DNA of 64,000 nucleotides, from contig MNCI01004112.1 of NCBI GenBank assembly GCA_015680685.1, forward strand, positions 39,928 through 103,927, written 5' to 3'. The translations under genes were made by a program, and so were the position numbers. Below are positions 22,614 through 34,699 of this stretch, piece by piece (position 1 is the first letter of the stretch; each line of letters opens with the position of its first letter). The DNA is from Gnetum montanum (lineage: Eukaryota > Streptophyta > Gnetopsida > Gnetales > Gnetaceae). The notes below the pieces were generated by a model, which had not been told where the DNA came from, searched no databases, and saw only the letters and a program-made list of their open reading frames with translations.

Positions 22614-23692
22614 GCATAGAATCAAGGCTTCTCATTTAATAGAGCTCCATGGTTCAATGGCTCAAATTATCCTCTATGAAAGTTCAAGATGAAGACATCT
22701 TCTAGCTCATGATGATAATGTTTGAAAGATAGTTAGTAGAGGAACCAACAATCCTATACATGATGCCCAAGCTATGAATGCATTAGTCTATGGCTAGGAT
22801 AGGGAAATCTGTATGAATATTATGCATCTTCAATCAACCAAAGAAATATGGAAGCATCTTTAAGGTATCTATGAAGGATCTGATAAAGTAAAAAAGTTAA
22901 GTTGGTGACTTTAGGAGCACGTTTTAATGCTTTGAAGATATAAGAGAATGAAAATATCAATAGTTTTTTTAGCTAAGTAAATGAAATTGTTAGTGAGGTG
23001 ACTATGCTTGGTAAAGCATAGTTTGATGATATAATTTGTCAGAAAATATTCTCTATTTTATCCAACAGATTTGAAGTAAAGGTCTCATGTATAGAATTGG
23101 CAAAAGATCTTTCTACATTGATAGTTCCTAAGCTCTACAGTATTCTTTTAGCCTTTGAAATTATGAAAGGTGGAGATAGTATTTCTAGTAATAAGGAGCA
23201 AATTACTTTCAAAGTCAAAGCTAAAAAAAATGAAGATAATGAGGAACCATTAATATCAAAGTTTGATTTCAATAAGAAGATTGCTAATCTCACTAGAAAA
23301 CTTAGAAGGCTTAAAAGGATGAAGGCTGGTAGGAAGCTGATAAAATTTTTCTCTTGCTATTATTATGGTGAAATAGGACATATGATTGCAGAATGTACAA
23401 AGAAGAATAAAGATGAAGAGAATCAATAAAATTAGATGACCAGATTTAAGCCAAAGAGCATTGGATACAAGTTTGATAAATTAAAAGCTTAATCAACTTA
23501 AATACAAAACTGATTAGAGCATTTAGAAAATAGTATAGAAATCAAAGATGTTGAAGAAGATTCTTTTGCTCGATTTACTTATGTTAATATAATAACTAAT
23601 GATTTTGATATTGTTACACAAGACTTATTTTCATTTTTAGCCATGATTAAAAATTATAATTCAAATGATGATTTTCAAAGCTTTATGTATAC
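22614..23692 (+). pseudogene. Copia gag
   Basis: The N-terminal block reads FNRAPWFNGSNYPL-stop-KFKM, typical of copia gag (UBN2 type), with a stop at the usual Trp. Further blocks include the IWKHL-like region near 22850 and TLGARFNALKI near 22910. The zinc knuckle near 23350 reads CYYYGEIGHMIAEC, with the second Cys changed to Tyr. The frame 23097-23429 is the best preserved part. The gene is interrupted at 23692 by copy D and resumes at 32836. Confidence 0.8.
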
Positions 23693-24517
23693 TAATGAAT
23701 TACGGTTTGCCAAGCCTTGATATTGGGTACGTAATATCGTAGCCTAGGTACAATATCGTATACACGATATTGTGATTCTTGTGTTGGCCTATATATATAT
23801 AGCACTCAGGCGCATGGGGAAGAATAATTAGGAGTCATTAGAGTCTTGAGTCTTTGGGGTTGAGTCTTTTGTTAGTTTTTAGTTCTTTTCCCAAGCGCAT
23901 GCCTGCACTGTGATGCTTGTAATTGTACGGAGCCTTTGTTTGAGTGTGATGTACTTGGACACGCACATGATCGACAATAAAGATTGAGATTACTCCATCA
24001 TTGTAGCATTCACTTAGCTTTTAATTTGTTTTAATTATTTACCACTTATTCTTGTTTTCTTAATTAATATTTCTTTTATTGTCATTTACTATTCTTGTTG
24101 TTAACGTGGAATGAGTACATCTTAATCATGACCGTTTAAGTGTAACTACGTGGTAACCTAGTAGCATATCAAGTAGTGCTTCGAATGATGTGCATTTGGT
24201 AATCTCAGAAGTAGTACATGAAGTCCAAGATGTGTACGGATGATTAGGGACGGATGCTCATCACACTTAGGCTACCTTAGATCTTATTTCTCATTGTTCT
24301 TAGGAGTAGCATAGTAGTAGAAACCACATCATACACCTCACTCTGAACTAAATCATACGTGATAAAGCAAATACTAGTCCAAGTTGGAAGATAGCAAACT
24401 ACGATCAACATATAACTATCTAGATGCCACAACTAGTGCATCCACAGAGTTCGACCATATCGCATGTATATGCTAGTATTCGTATGGTTGAGTGTAAGGG
24501 TACCTCACCGCTCATCA
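23693..24517 (+). repeat. 5' LTR of copy D
   Basis: Begins TAATGAATTACGG, the counterpart of TGATGAATTATAG in the 3' LTR, and ends GCTCATCA. U3 holds CGATATTG/CAATATCG palindromes, including 10-base arms ACAATATCGT and ACGATATTGT separated by four bases (about 23752-23775). A TATA region CCTATATATATATAG is near 23790. The signal GACAATAAAGATTGAG is near 23971. Confidence 0.9.
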
Positions 24518-24518
24518 T

Positions 24519-24536
24519 TGGCACCGTTGCCAAGGA
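24519..24536 (+). promoter_or_regulatory. Primer-binding site, tRNA-Asp type, copy D
   Basis: TGGCACCGTTGCCAAGGA, three changes from the tRNA-Asp complement, lies one base after the LTR end. Confidence 0.85.
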
Positions 24537-24646
24537 ATGGTGCTAGTTATCTAGGTTAGTTATATCATACAAGATCACGATAATAGGGTATTGATGATCT
24601 ATCTTTCAGATAAAGAAATTAAATTCAATTAAGTTACACACAATTC

Positions 24647-26138
24647 ATGACAATGTCTCTCTCACAAGATAATGATAACACAACATCTAGAGAGGTAATT
24701 CATTGGAGAACGAATGAAATTTATGACGAAGAAGAAGTTTGGAGTACTCAATCTTATGTAGGAGTTTCATATGTTCATGGACATCCTAATGATACTCAAG
24801 GACTTTTTTCATCCAACTTAGACACCTCTAGTGAAGATGGAACATCCCATAGAATGAGGGGGCCTGTAAGGCCTAGGACCTTCTCAATGGTGAGCAAGAG
24901 TACATCAGGGGATGATTGGGAGACTTACAAAAGTCATGACGAGTCTTCCAGTTCCCTCTCTTCCTCTACTCTTTCAACGTCGGGGTGTGACAGAGATGAC
25001 TATTTCTTAAGGGGTTGATGTAAAAATAAAAATCAAACCCATAGGAAAAATTAGGAATGGCAACATGAACATAGACAACATCGTCCCAAATTAGAAAATC
25101 ACAACCTGCTTAGTGATAATGAACCCATGCTGGCCACTAAGAACCTAATGCATATAATAGAGGCTATTCAGATATCTCGTAGTCATCTCAAGGAAAGCCA
25201 TTTACCTAGGCTTGATTTAAACAACTTTCCTAAGTTCTCAAGAGGCTATGATTAATATCCGCAACATCATTTACAAGCTTTCTATGATGCCTATGTATGG
25301 AATAACATTGAGAATGGATGGAAAAGACTTAAGCTCTTTCCTATGACACTCGTTGGCCAAGCAAAAGTATGGTATAGGTCTTTAAATCCAAATTCAATTT
25401 GCCGTTGGCCTACAGTGGTGAAACTCTTCAATGAAAGATATTAAACCTGTGTAAGAGTGTCAGCCTTGAGAAGACAAATCCAAGAGTGGAAACAAGGGCA
25501 ACATGGACCCTTGGACATGGCCTTAGAAAGATATTACTCATTGTTAAACAAATGCCTAGACCATGGGTTCTTCGAGGAAAGGCTAACGTGTCACATCATT
25601 GATGGGATCTGTAATGAAATGAGGGAGACCCTAGGGATGTATGCCCAAGGTCAACTATATGAACTACGAACCCACTAATTCCAAGAGCTTATTAAGTGGG
25701 TAGCAAAAGAAGAAGGAGAAATAGCCAAATGGGAGAATGTTGAAAGATCTTAGTAGGACCAAACTCTTAAAGTAATGAAGGTCCATAATCATGAAGAGGA
25801 GAAATCAACTCATCTTGAGGAGGTGGGACCATCCCCATCTTTTCCAATACTAAAATCATTAGAAAAAATTGAGGCAAAGATCAATAAGATGATGGAGTGG
25901 GTACATGAAAAATGTGGAGAATATGCAAACATTATTAGAGGGAGAACCACAGAAGATAACTCTAACAACTAGAACAAACAGAGGATACCAAACCTAGAAA
26001 TAGGACATAACATTATTCAACAATTAGAAAGAAGGGCTGAAGAAAATAAGGATAGGGGCTTGACTGCAAATCATAAGTATCAATGTGATGTTTTTCCTAT
26101 ATGATCACCCCAAAGGCCAATGTCTAATCTTGTCACAT
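24647..26138 (+). pseudogene. Gag, copy D
   Basis: One frame (from the ATG at 24647) stays readable to about 25970 with scattered stops. It has an acidic/Ser-rich N-terminus (SSSSLSSSTLSTSG near 24947), the HLPRLDLNNFPKFSRGYD block and the retrotransposon gag domain: QAFYDAYVWNNIENGWKRLK, then AKVWYRSLNPNSICRWP and LRRQIQEWKQGQHGPLD, through about 25680. A Glu/Lys-rich helical segment follows (IEAKINKMMEWVHEKCGEY). Its N-terminus differs from B and H, so D belongs to another subgroup. The region where the zinc knuckle is expected, near 26080-26130, is degraded. Confidence 0.88.
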
Positions 26139-26443
26139 CTATATAAGCATTGGGGAAGAATGCTACATCTAGATTTCATACAAAAGTATTGTGCTCAGCT
26201 GTAGTGGCAAAACCCTGAGTCGTGGGGGAGACCATCGCCAAACTAGCCTAACCCTTTATATCACCTGACATCAAGTGCTTATTATGTTCAACATCCTATT
26301 TCTCCAACTAGATCNAGGTGATATAAAGGGTTAGGCTAGTTTGGCGATGGTCTCCCCCACGACTCAGGGTTTTGCCACTACAGCTGAGCACAATACTTTT
26401 GTATGAAATCTAGATGTAGCATTCTTCCCCAATGCTTATATAN
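26139..26443. other. Assembly join with inverted duplicate
   Basis: Bases 26316-26442 are the reverse complement of about 26139-26264. They lie between single Ns at 26315 and 26443. As at 12168, this is best explained as an assembly artefact; the true sequence between the gag knuckle region and the linker at 26444 may be missing. Confidence 0.85.
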
Positions 26444-26956
26444 TAAGGTTTTGCACCACAACACTGACCAACAAACATTACTTGTGCTGCTACTATCAAT
26501 AACAGTGGGAGTCCTCCACAATGTTAGAAGCATCCTTTCTTTAGGCATGTCCATAGAAAGAGATAGCATGGTTTTGAAACCACTACATCCTTCAACTTAG
26601 CACAAGCCCAACACTGTGATGCACCTTCCTCTTCAAACTCAACGTGTCCTGTTACCTTATCTATGCCACCAATTAATACTCCAACAACCATGCAGCCCAA
26701 TGAATATAACAACATGGGGAGACATATAGATCCTTGCATACTGTCTTATGGTCACAGGTGCCATAGTGGGTTAGCTCCTTATCACATGACCACATCTTAT
26801 AATCTGCTCCACCATGCCTACTTTAATCAAGTGTGTAAACCCCAATTTGGGTATATTCTTGCCACCACACCAAAAGACACCCAGTGGTTTGGATATGAAT
26901 AGATCCCAATATTTCCAACATGCATGGATCCAAATTTTCTATTTATTAATTCTTGC
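26444..26956 (+). pseudogene. Gag linker remnant, copy D
   Basis: A Pro/Tyr/His-rich segment (MPPINTPTTMQPNEYNNMG, PYHMTTSYNLLHHAYFNQ at 26663-26900) equivalent to the linker between gag and protease in copies A and E. It runs without protease sequence into the purine motif at 26974, so the pol deletion begins here. Confidence 0.6.
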
Positions 26957-28400
26957 CATGATCAAAAGTTTAGTCATGGGGGATACCCCCTATTCTAACA
27001 AGTAGAATTAGTAAATGTTTTTCCTTTTCTTTGGTCTTACAATTTTTTTAGTTTTTCAATTTTTTGTTTTCTAATTCTTCATTTTTCAATTTTTCGTTTT
27101 ATATTTTTTAGGGTAATCTCATTTGTGAATAAAATACTCATATAATTGGTCAGTTGAGGTGTCGTTCTATGTTATCAAGTCACAAGTGACTAATTATTTG
27201 GATAGTGAGCCCAAAACATCCACCCACCTATTCTATTAATAAGAGGTTCTTACTCTGGGGATGATGATATTCTTGTTATCATCAAAATTTAAAGTAACTT
27301 TGTACTCATTATGCCTAGAGTGAAGAGTGACAAACTAAGAGGGCATGGCAAGGGTGTGAAATTAAGGGGACTTGTAAATTCTCTTTAGTGACATATGTAT
27401 GTGCTATCATGTAGCTTGGTTGTACTAAGATCCTTGTAGATCTAACAAAAAATGGGAGCAAAAGTTGTAATAAAGGCACTCAATAAAGGAACTCAATGCT
27501 ATTCTAAAGGGTTCCATTGGAAAGACATGCACCCATGCTTAAAGGTTGGTGGCTTCTTTGGATCACTGTTGGAAAAGACAATGTGCAAAAGCCACTAGAA
27601 GAAGAAAAAGAAAAGAAATAAGAGAAACAAAAAAGAAAAGACCAAGAAAAATGTGCCACAGACAAATTTGAATCACTCCTCCCTTGTGTAAAACACCAAG
27701 TGATCATATGCCTTGTTGTCATGATGCTCTTATGGTTGTCTATCATCAAGATGACAAAATGCGATGTCACTGATCAAAGGTATGGACTTGGTCTTAATCA
27801 TGGAATGAAAGGCTAATGGTACTTTAATCACACATAACACTTAGGATTCATTGTGCCTAGGGTAAGTTACCTCACATCCTGATCCTTGTAATCCCTTCTA
27901 CAATTTGTCTCATCTCATCATCCAAGTACTTATAACTTGTGTTTTGTATGGCATAGACTTCATACCTCATTGTGGTGGTATTTGACATGTGTGTGTTTTG
28001 TTGCATAGGTGCGAATTGCATTTAACCCTTCTAGTGCTTGCGGACATTTTAATGTGTGGTTATGCAAGGGCATGATAGGCTGGAATCTACTTTGGGGAGG
28101 ATCCACTTGTGTGACTCTTGTAATTTGTACTTGTTACACACCACCACATCATCTTTTACCCTATGAGTATTCCATTGCCAAATCTATTTTTTTCTTTGTC
28201 ATCATTTTAACCAAATGTTCCTTTGAACCACTACATGTCCTTCTTCCTCATCCTTTTCAAAGAACTTCATTGTATAACTCCACTCCATTACATTTTTGGT
28301 GCCTTAATTTGCACTTGACATTACCCTAGACCTTTCAAATCTACCTCAAATTCTTCATTTTTGGCCATAAAAACTCAAAAAATCATTAATTATACCAAGT
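26957..28400 (+). repeat. Shared 3' region of copy D
   Basis: Starts with AGTCATGGGGGATA near 26974 and a T-rich stretch (27030-27110) as in A, B, E and F. It continues with blocks matching the B 3' region, for example TTTGGGGAGGATCCACT near 28090 against 15440. No reading frame of note. Confidence 0.6.
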
Positions 28401-28510
28401 ATCCTATTTTGGATAGGACATGATATTGAGTACCTGGTATTAGGTTTGACGCGATATTGGATATGCATTATTGCATACGTGATATCACATTTATAAAAAC
28501 TATAGATATG
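28401..28510 (+). promoter_or_regulatory. U3-like palindrome block with TATA, upstream of accessory frame
   Basis: Contains CATGATATTGAGTACC, GCGATATTGG and GTGATATCAC, the same type of repeats found in U3 of the D, E and F LTRs, followed by TTTATAAAAAC at 28490-28500. It lies about 520 bases before the accessory frame start and far from either LTR. It may be an internal promoter or a stray U3 fragment. This is inference from similarity only. Confidence 0.4.
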
Positions 28511-29026
28511 GGACCCCCACACACTACAAAAGTCATTTTAAATAGTTGACGTGGGGGGAGTTGTTCAGACTTTCTTCCACAATTTTTTGTGATTTGAGAA
28601 TCTAAAATTCAATTATCAATATTTTTCTCGTTAATGCTCTGATTTCTTTTCCAATCGAACCTAATTAAACCTAGAGTGTTTAACTTAGTCGTGGGGGAGG
28701 GGTACAATAGAACTTGCACATAAATTTCTCAAAATCTGCTATTGCCTGAAGGATATCATAGGGGTAAGTACTCTTAAGAAATATTAAAAATTCATGTCAA
28801 ACTAATTTTCATTCCTCACCCAAATCATTTAAATTATTATAGAAGTCACCTGAGTAGATTAGGCCCAACATTAAAACTCTTTAGGAAAACTTCCTTGAAA
28901 AAAATTCTAACTCTAAAATCACACTAAGTAAAGAATTCAACATTTATTAAATGCAATGAGTAAGGTATGAGATATTTGAATTTATTTAAATAACCTTACT
29001 AACAATTGATCTTTGTATGATTTCAG

Positions 29027-31797
29027 ATGACCCCTAAACAAGGAAAACAAGGAGGACCTTCTCAAGGTGCAGCCATATGCCTGAGAAGAGGCAAAGGCCA
29101 AGGACCTCATGCAGAACATGTAAAACAAGAGGCACAACCATTTAGCATCCATCAAGAAACCCTTGTCACTACACAATCTAGTCAAGCAGAAGGTGGAGAG
29201 GTCAAGGCACCAGAACAAGGAAAACACCTCATGTTATCCCTGGAATGTGTTTAAGACATTCAAGAAAGGTCCACATCCACTACAGTGATTGTGGACCTTA
29301 ATTTTAGGCCTTTTACTGAATTTTCCCTTGAACTAGTTAAGGATGTACTCAAGGGATCTCCACTATGGCCTATCCTCTCAGAGAGTGAAGAATGGTATTT
29401 GGGTGAAACCTATCAATTTTGGCATAATAAAGAGGAAGGAACCACTGTCGATATTGGTGGAATTTGAGTTGACTTCTCCACAAAGGCCATTGTGAATGTT
29501 CTGAATCTTCCAAATACAAGGCCTAATGTTGCTCATTTGTCTGCTCACTTCGATGTAGATGCAAGAAAAGTATGGTTAAAAAGGATGTATAGCAAAGAAG
29601 ACAAGACATATGGAGAACTATCCCTTGAAGAGAGAATTTACTTTAAAATTGACACTTATCATATTTTTCCAATGAAGGGGTTAAATAGGATTTCTACCTA
29701 TGCGGTTAGAGGAAGTGCAATTTTGATGGGAAAGGTTGATGCGAATTTGCCCCAATTGTATTTAATAGAGATATTAAGGTAGTTTGAAGAATGGAAGACA
29801 AGAAAGTTCTCACTCCCCTTTCTGTGTCTAATCAAGAAGCTATGTCGACATGCTAGAATTCTGAGGTACACTAATGACGTCCTCAAAAAAGCTCAAAATG
29901 CTTCATATGTTGAATTACTTAAGCCACTAGCACCAAGAAAAGATGTTGAAGAATAGATTATAGGGCTCACTACACCTCAAATGGCAGGGCCTAGCTAACT
30001 TCTAGACATAAGCATCAGCCAAAAATAAGAAGTAGGCCTTAGCACACAACCCACAGGCCAATAGGACTAGCAACCACCATTACCGCAGCAAGATTATCGA
30101 TCATCGATGAGCCATCTCAGAGCCATCGTAGAGACGGTCACTTGGGGAAGTAGGGATGAGGCCAATCTCTTCAAGGTTATTGATGATGATGTATAGTCCA
30201 CCATATCAATCGGTCCTACAAGGGATGAGGTCTTAATACAAATAGGAGGAGGGAAATCGCATTGCTCATAATAGATCTCTAAAAATGCTGCATCATTCTA
30301 AGTAAAATTAGAAATATGTGAAGGTGCCACAGTGATGGTCATGCAACATCAAGATGTAGCTAGAGTAGTAGAGGTGGTCGCGGACCACATCAAAGAATCA
30401 TTTAACATCCTTTTTGTGCCACTAGTAGATTTCATAGTAGCACATGATGCTCAAGTTCTTGTCGGTACCTCAATGACTCCTGTGGAATATGAGGATGCTC
30501 TGGATCACTTGCTACAAATAGGACAAGTAATGACGTCCTTGTTTGAAATCCCCCAAGATGTCACAATGGTATAATTAGACCTCATTTCCACTAAAAGAAA
30601 GCTAATCATGATTGAGGTTAGGCTTGAACATGTAGAAGATGAGTTGTGAAGACTCCAAGAGAAGTTTGTCATCCTATAAGCTAAACAGCGAGATCCATCC
30701 CAACTTGTTCCAGCCGATCAGTCAGAATCATTTAGGATAGAGCAGTTAAATAAATAAAAGAGTGGCAATGGAAAAAGAGAAGGCTAATTAGGATGCTTCA
30801 AAAGCACAAGCTCAGACATATGCACATGTTAAAGCTCTCAAGGCCTTATAAGAAGAGAATAAACTCCTTGCTGCTGAAAATCTTTGGTTGATGATAGTTG
30901 AAAAATAAAAGAATGTTCTTGAGGAAAGTTTCCAAAAAAATACGAGAATAACTAATAAGAGTTAACCAAGATATAAGTTTCTTAGCCATAGAGAACAGAA
31001 CCCTCTCAATGAAGGGGGTATGCACCATCCAACAGAAGATGGCCATTGAAATAAGCGCATGGCAAAATGAGGCTAAGTGGTATGAAAAATTAAAGGAATA
31101 ATTTTGTGATTAGGTGGGGATGTATAAGGAAATCATAGAAAAAGAGATCTATATGACTAAGGATCACATTAACTCTTTCAGTGCTCAACACATTGATTGA
31201 TGAGCCATATTGGATACTTATGTCTTTGTCCACCAAGAAAAATTAAAAAGTTAGGACTTGTAGATCTAGGATCTCATAGAATACATGGAATTGGCAAATC
31301 TGTGGTATGCCAACTTGGCCATGTTAATAGTAGGATGCTTGAGAATTGAGCTAGAGAAGTAGGTAGTTTCCACCTATGCCAAATATGAGACAGAGTTTGT
31401 TCAACACAAGAAGACATTGCAAAGACTAGAGGTAGCAAACTTTGAACTAGAGGTGGTAAAGGCTAGCTACAAAGGCCAAAAAGATGTAGCAGTAGAATTG
31501 GCTCGATGGCTTACAGATTATTAGGAATTTAGAGACAAAGCCAGAGCTTATGAGGAGGAATGATGATTGTTTGCAGCATGGTATGTTAAAAGCCAATCAG
31601 ATGTTTCCAAAATTGTCATGTCCATGGGAAGTGTTGACTCCATCAAACATTGGAACATCAGCATGGATGACACATGTTCCTTGGATAGAGCAAGAAAACT
31701 TCAGACGCTCCTTTGAAAGTATCTATTTCAAAAGCCTAAAGCACAAGATAAAGGAAAGAAGCCCATGAAGGAGCCATCACCACCAAGAATCACATGA
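29027..31797 (+). pseudogene. Accessory (env-position) frame of copy D: globular N-part and coiled-coil C-part
   Basis: The pieces at 29027, 29285, 29492 and 30332 are all in the same frame, separated only by single stops, so this was one long gene. A frameshift near 30750 leads to the last third, which ends at TGA 31795-31797 after a basic tail (GKKPMKEPSPPRIT). About 920 codons in all. The first 300 codons look globular (VDFSTKAIVNVLNLPN, LSLEERIYFKIDTYHIFPMK) and recall the putative plant transposon protein domain found in plant element frames. The C-terminal half is rich in Glu/Lys/Gln/Ala heptads (KALKALxEENKLLAAENLWL). I see no membrane segment. Function unknown. Confidence 0.65.
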
Positions 31798-31968
31798 GTT
31801 TCAAACAATTTTGTCTTTTGTGTTGGTGTCCAGATTTTGTTTTGTCTAGTCCCACACTACGACATGAAATAATCCATAGTCATTTAATAATCCCATACCT
31901 ATATATTATATAATGAAATAAACTTGTTCCTCATTTTGTTTGACCTAAGGATGAGGTTTTATTTAGTC

Positions 31969-31977
31969 ATGGGGGTA
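31969..31977 (+). promoter_or_regulatory. Polypurine tract of copy D
   Basis: ATGGGGGTA immediately precedes the 3' LTR, the same motif as in copy B. Confidence 0.7.
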
Positions 31978-32830
31978 TGATGAATTATAGTTTGCTAGGC
32001 CCTAATATTGTGTATGCAATATCGTAGCCTAGGTATGTGCGATATTTTATACATGATATTGTGATTCTTGTGTTGGCCTATAAATATAGCACTAAGGTGC
32101 ATGGGGAAGAATAATTAGGAGTCATTAGAGTCTTGAGTCTTTTATTATTTTTTAGTTGGTTTTTAGTTCTTTTCCCAAGTGCATGCTCACAGTGTGATGC
32201 TCGTAATTGTATGGAGCCTTTGTTCAAGTGTGACATACTTAGACACACACACGATCGACAAAAAAGATCGAGATTACTCCATCATTGCAGCATTCACTTA
32301 ACTTTTAATTTTTTTTAATTATTTATCACTTATTTTTATTTTTTAGTTAATATTTATTTTATTGTCATTTACTATTCCTATTATTAACGTGGAATGAGTA
32401 CGTCTTAATCATGAACATTTAAGTGTAACTACGTGGTAACCCAGTAGCGTATCAAGTAGTGCTTTGAGTGATGTGCACTTGGTAATCCTAGAAGTAGTAC
32501 ATGAAGTCTAAGATGTGTATAGATGATTAGGGACGGATGCTTATTGCACTTAGGCTAGCTTAGATCTTATTTCTTACTACTTATTAGTTTAATTAAGTTA
32601 TTTCTTACTAGCTTAGGAGTAGCATAGTAGTAGAAACCACAGTAGACACCTCACTTTGGACTAAAGCATACATGATAAAGCAAATACTAGTCTAGGTGGG
32701 AAGATAGTGAACTGCAATCAATGTATAACTGTCTAGGTACCATAACTAGTTCATCTGTAGAGTTAGATCGAATCATGCATACGTACTCATATTTTTATGG
32801 TTGAGCATAGGGGTATCTCACCGCTCATCT
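31978..32830 (+). repeat. 3' LTR of copy D
   Basis: Starts TGATGAATTATAG. It has CCTATAAATATAGC as TATA near 32079 and ends GCTCATCT (final A lost). It is followed by the target duplication TATAC. Confidence 0.9.
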
Positions 32831-32835
32831 TATAC

Positions 32836-33068
32836 CAACCCAAATGAGCAAGAAACTCCTAGCACTTTTGAAACTACAGGCTTAAACAAAGATGAAGATG
32901 GACTAAACTCATTAGCCAGCTAAAACTAAATATGAAGAAGCTGAGGACATTGATATAGAAGGGCTAATGGGACAGTTAGAGATGGTGGTCAAAGTTAACG
33001 AAAAATTGAAAAATTTTTAAAAGAAAGAGAGCAAGAAATCAAGAGTTCTAAGATGAAGCTTAAATCAA
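32836..33068 (+). pseudogene. Copia gag-pol spacer piece
   Basis: A short stretch of copia between copy D and the solo LTR. It is rich in Glu/Lys codons (KLKNF-like, EREQEI near 33010-33045), as expected for the charged segment after copia gag. It shares the target duplications TATAC at its left and ATCAA at its right. Confidence 0.6.
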
Positions 33069-33883
33069 TCTATGAGTAACGAGGTATCCCTACACCCAAC
33101 CATAAAAATTACTAAGGTGTTATGCATGATTTGGTCGAATTTCGTGGACCTATAGTTATATCATTCACTAGTTTCTCTAGGAAGTGAAATGGTATTAAGA
33201 ACATTCATTGTCTTTCCAACTATACTTGTGAGGCTCAAGGATATGATTTAAGTGTAATTGAGGTATATGAATTTTTTTTGTTTTATATTTTATGGATGTA
33301 ATCGCCTACAACAAGAATAAAGGGTAGATTAGATTGAAACTAATGCTTATTGCCTAGCTAGCCTAACAAAAATAACCACCCCACTTTTCTGAACACATTC
33401 TGAACACATATAGCACTATTGGGCTACCAAATGTTAAGTGTTGCTGGGTTATCAAGTTCTATATGAATGCTCGAAGTGGGCATAATCATGTTCATTAATT
33501 GCTAGAAATAAATTGCTTAATTGCAATGCATTAAAATAAAGAGTAAGAAAATAAAATGCAATAAAGAAAATATTAAGCTATCCTCAGTGTTGCAAGGATT
33601 TTCAAAAGAGTTTGTTTTATTCCCGTCACACTACTGTGCTCAGGTACATTAGTGTTTGAACAAAGAACCATACACATTTAAGACTCCTTCTATGAGCACT
33701 TAGAAAATATTCTAACTTTGAGGAAAATAAACTGCAAGAGCTTCACTACTCCAACTAAGAATGATAAAAAACTTCTCTAAAACTCACTCAAAATGGGAGC
33801 CTAGGTGCAATATTTATAGACTTGGGGAATATACCTCGATGTCATGTACATGACATCATAGCCGACACAAATGGTGGTTCATC
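33069..33883 (-). repeat. Solo Athila-family LTR (reverse)
   Basis: A family LTR of about 815 bp with ATCAA on both sides (33064-33068 and 33884-33888) and no primer site or purine tract, so it is a solo LTR left by LTR-LTR recombination. The ends are decayed (TCTATGAG left, TTCATC right), so the boundary may be off by a base or two. U3 contains a perfect 20-base palindrome GATGTCATGTACATGACATC at 33838-33857. The TATA complement is at about 33811. Confidence 0.8.
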
Positions 33884-34699
33884 ATCAACTAAACAAGAAA
33901 ATTTAGAACTAAAAGAGGAAGTGTTGCTACTAAAGAAAGATAAGAAAAGGAAGGCTATTTAAACCACATCTAATTTGTTCAGTAGGTTTTCTTGTAACTT
34001 GGAACAACTTAAGGATCTCATTAACAATGGATGATCAAGTGATGATAAGAGGGATCTTGACTATGAGTGTAGATCCTCAATGAGGCCATCTTTAATAAAA
34101 GTATTAACTTAGAAGATAAGAGTCCAAACATAGCCTCTATAATCACAAACCTTCAGCTCACACATAGGTAAGGGAAGTCTTCCTACTTTAGGAATTCCAA
34201 TCATTATGTATGGTATAAGACTGATAGCCAATTTCTTCCAAGGATATTGTTTTAATTGTGGAATTTAGGCCATAAAAAAAATTGTAGAAGTCATAAATTT
34301 TCTCGTTATGGAAGTATGCATTATTACTATGCTACTAAGCACTTTCCAAGAAATGTTAGAACAAGGCAACAAGTTTGGAGACCGATCAATAAAAGAGCCC
34401 TCCTTGTTCAATTATCCTTAAAGAGCTCTTGTAGTCTAGAGACATGGTTTCTTAATAGTGGTTGTTCTCAAAATATGACCACCCTTCAATGGAGGAAATA
34501 TAAGCTTCGGTTACAAAGGTAAAGCTATCGTAAAAGGTATTAGCTTAGTTAAAGTTTACAATGATTTCCCTGAAGTTCATATTGTTTATTTTTTAATGGG
34601 CTGCATTATAATTTGTTAAACTTAGGATAGTTTTTAAGAGAAGGATATAATATTTCTTTCATGAATGAGAAATGTATAGTCAAAAATAAAGAAAAGAAT
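33884..34699 (+). pseudogene. Copia zinc knuckle and protease
   Basis: Begins with a charged segment (NLELKEEVLLLKKDKKRK). Near 34245 the zinc knuckle CFNCGNLGHKKNC can be read if one missing A is allowed for, so it is frameshifted. The protease site near 34443 reads WFLNSGCSQNMT, where copia proteases have WxLDSGCSxHMT; the catalytic Asp is replaced by Asn. It would cut the copia polyprotein if intact. Confidence 0.75.

Larger units (their letters stand above)
23693..32830 (+). mobile_element. Non-autonomous Athila-like copy D with 3' accessory frame
   Basis: A 9.14-kb element with LTRs of 825 and 853 bp and a perfect target duplication TATAC (23688-23692 and 32831-32835) in copia gag. The LTR ends are decayed (TAATGAA at the left, CTCATCT at the right). 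The interior is primer site, gag, gag linker, shared 3' region, a long accessory frame (29027-31797), purine tract. Protease, RT, RNase H and integrase are absent, so it depended on other copies for movement. The accessory frame sits where Athila elements carry an env-like gene. Confidence 0.9.
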
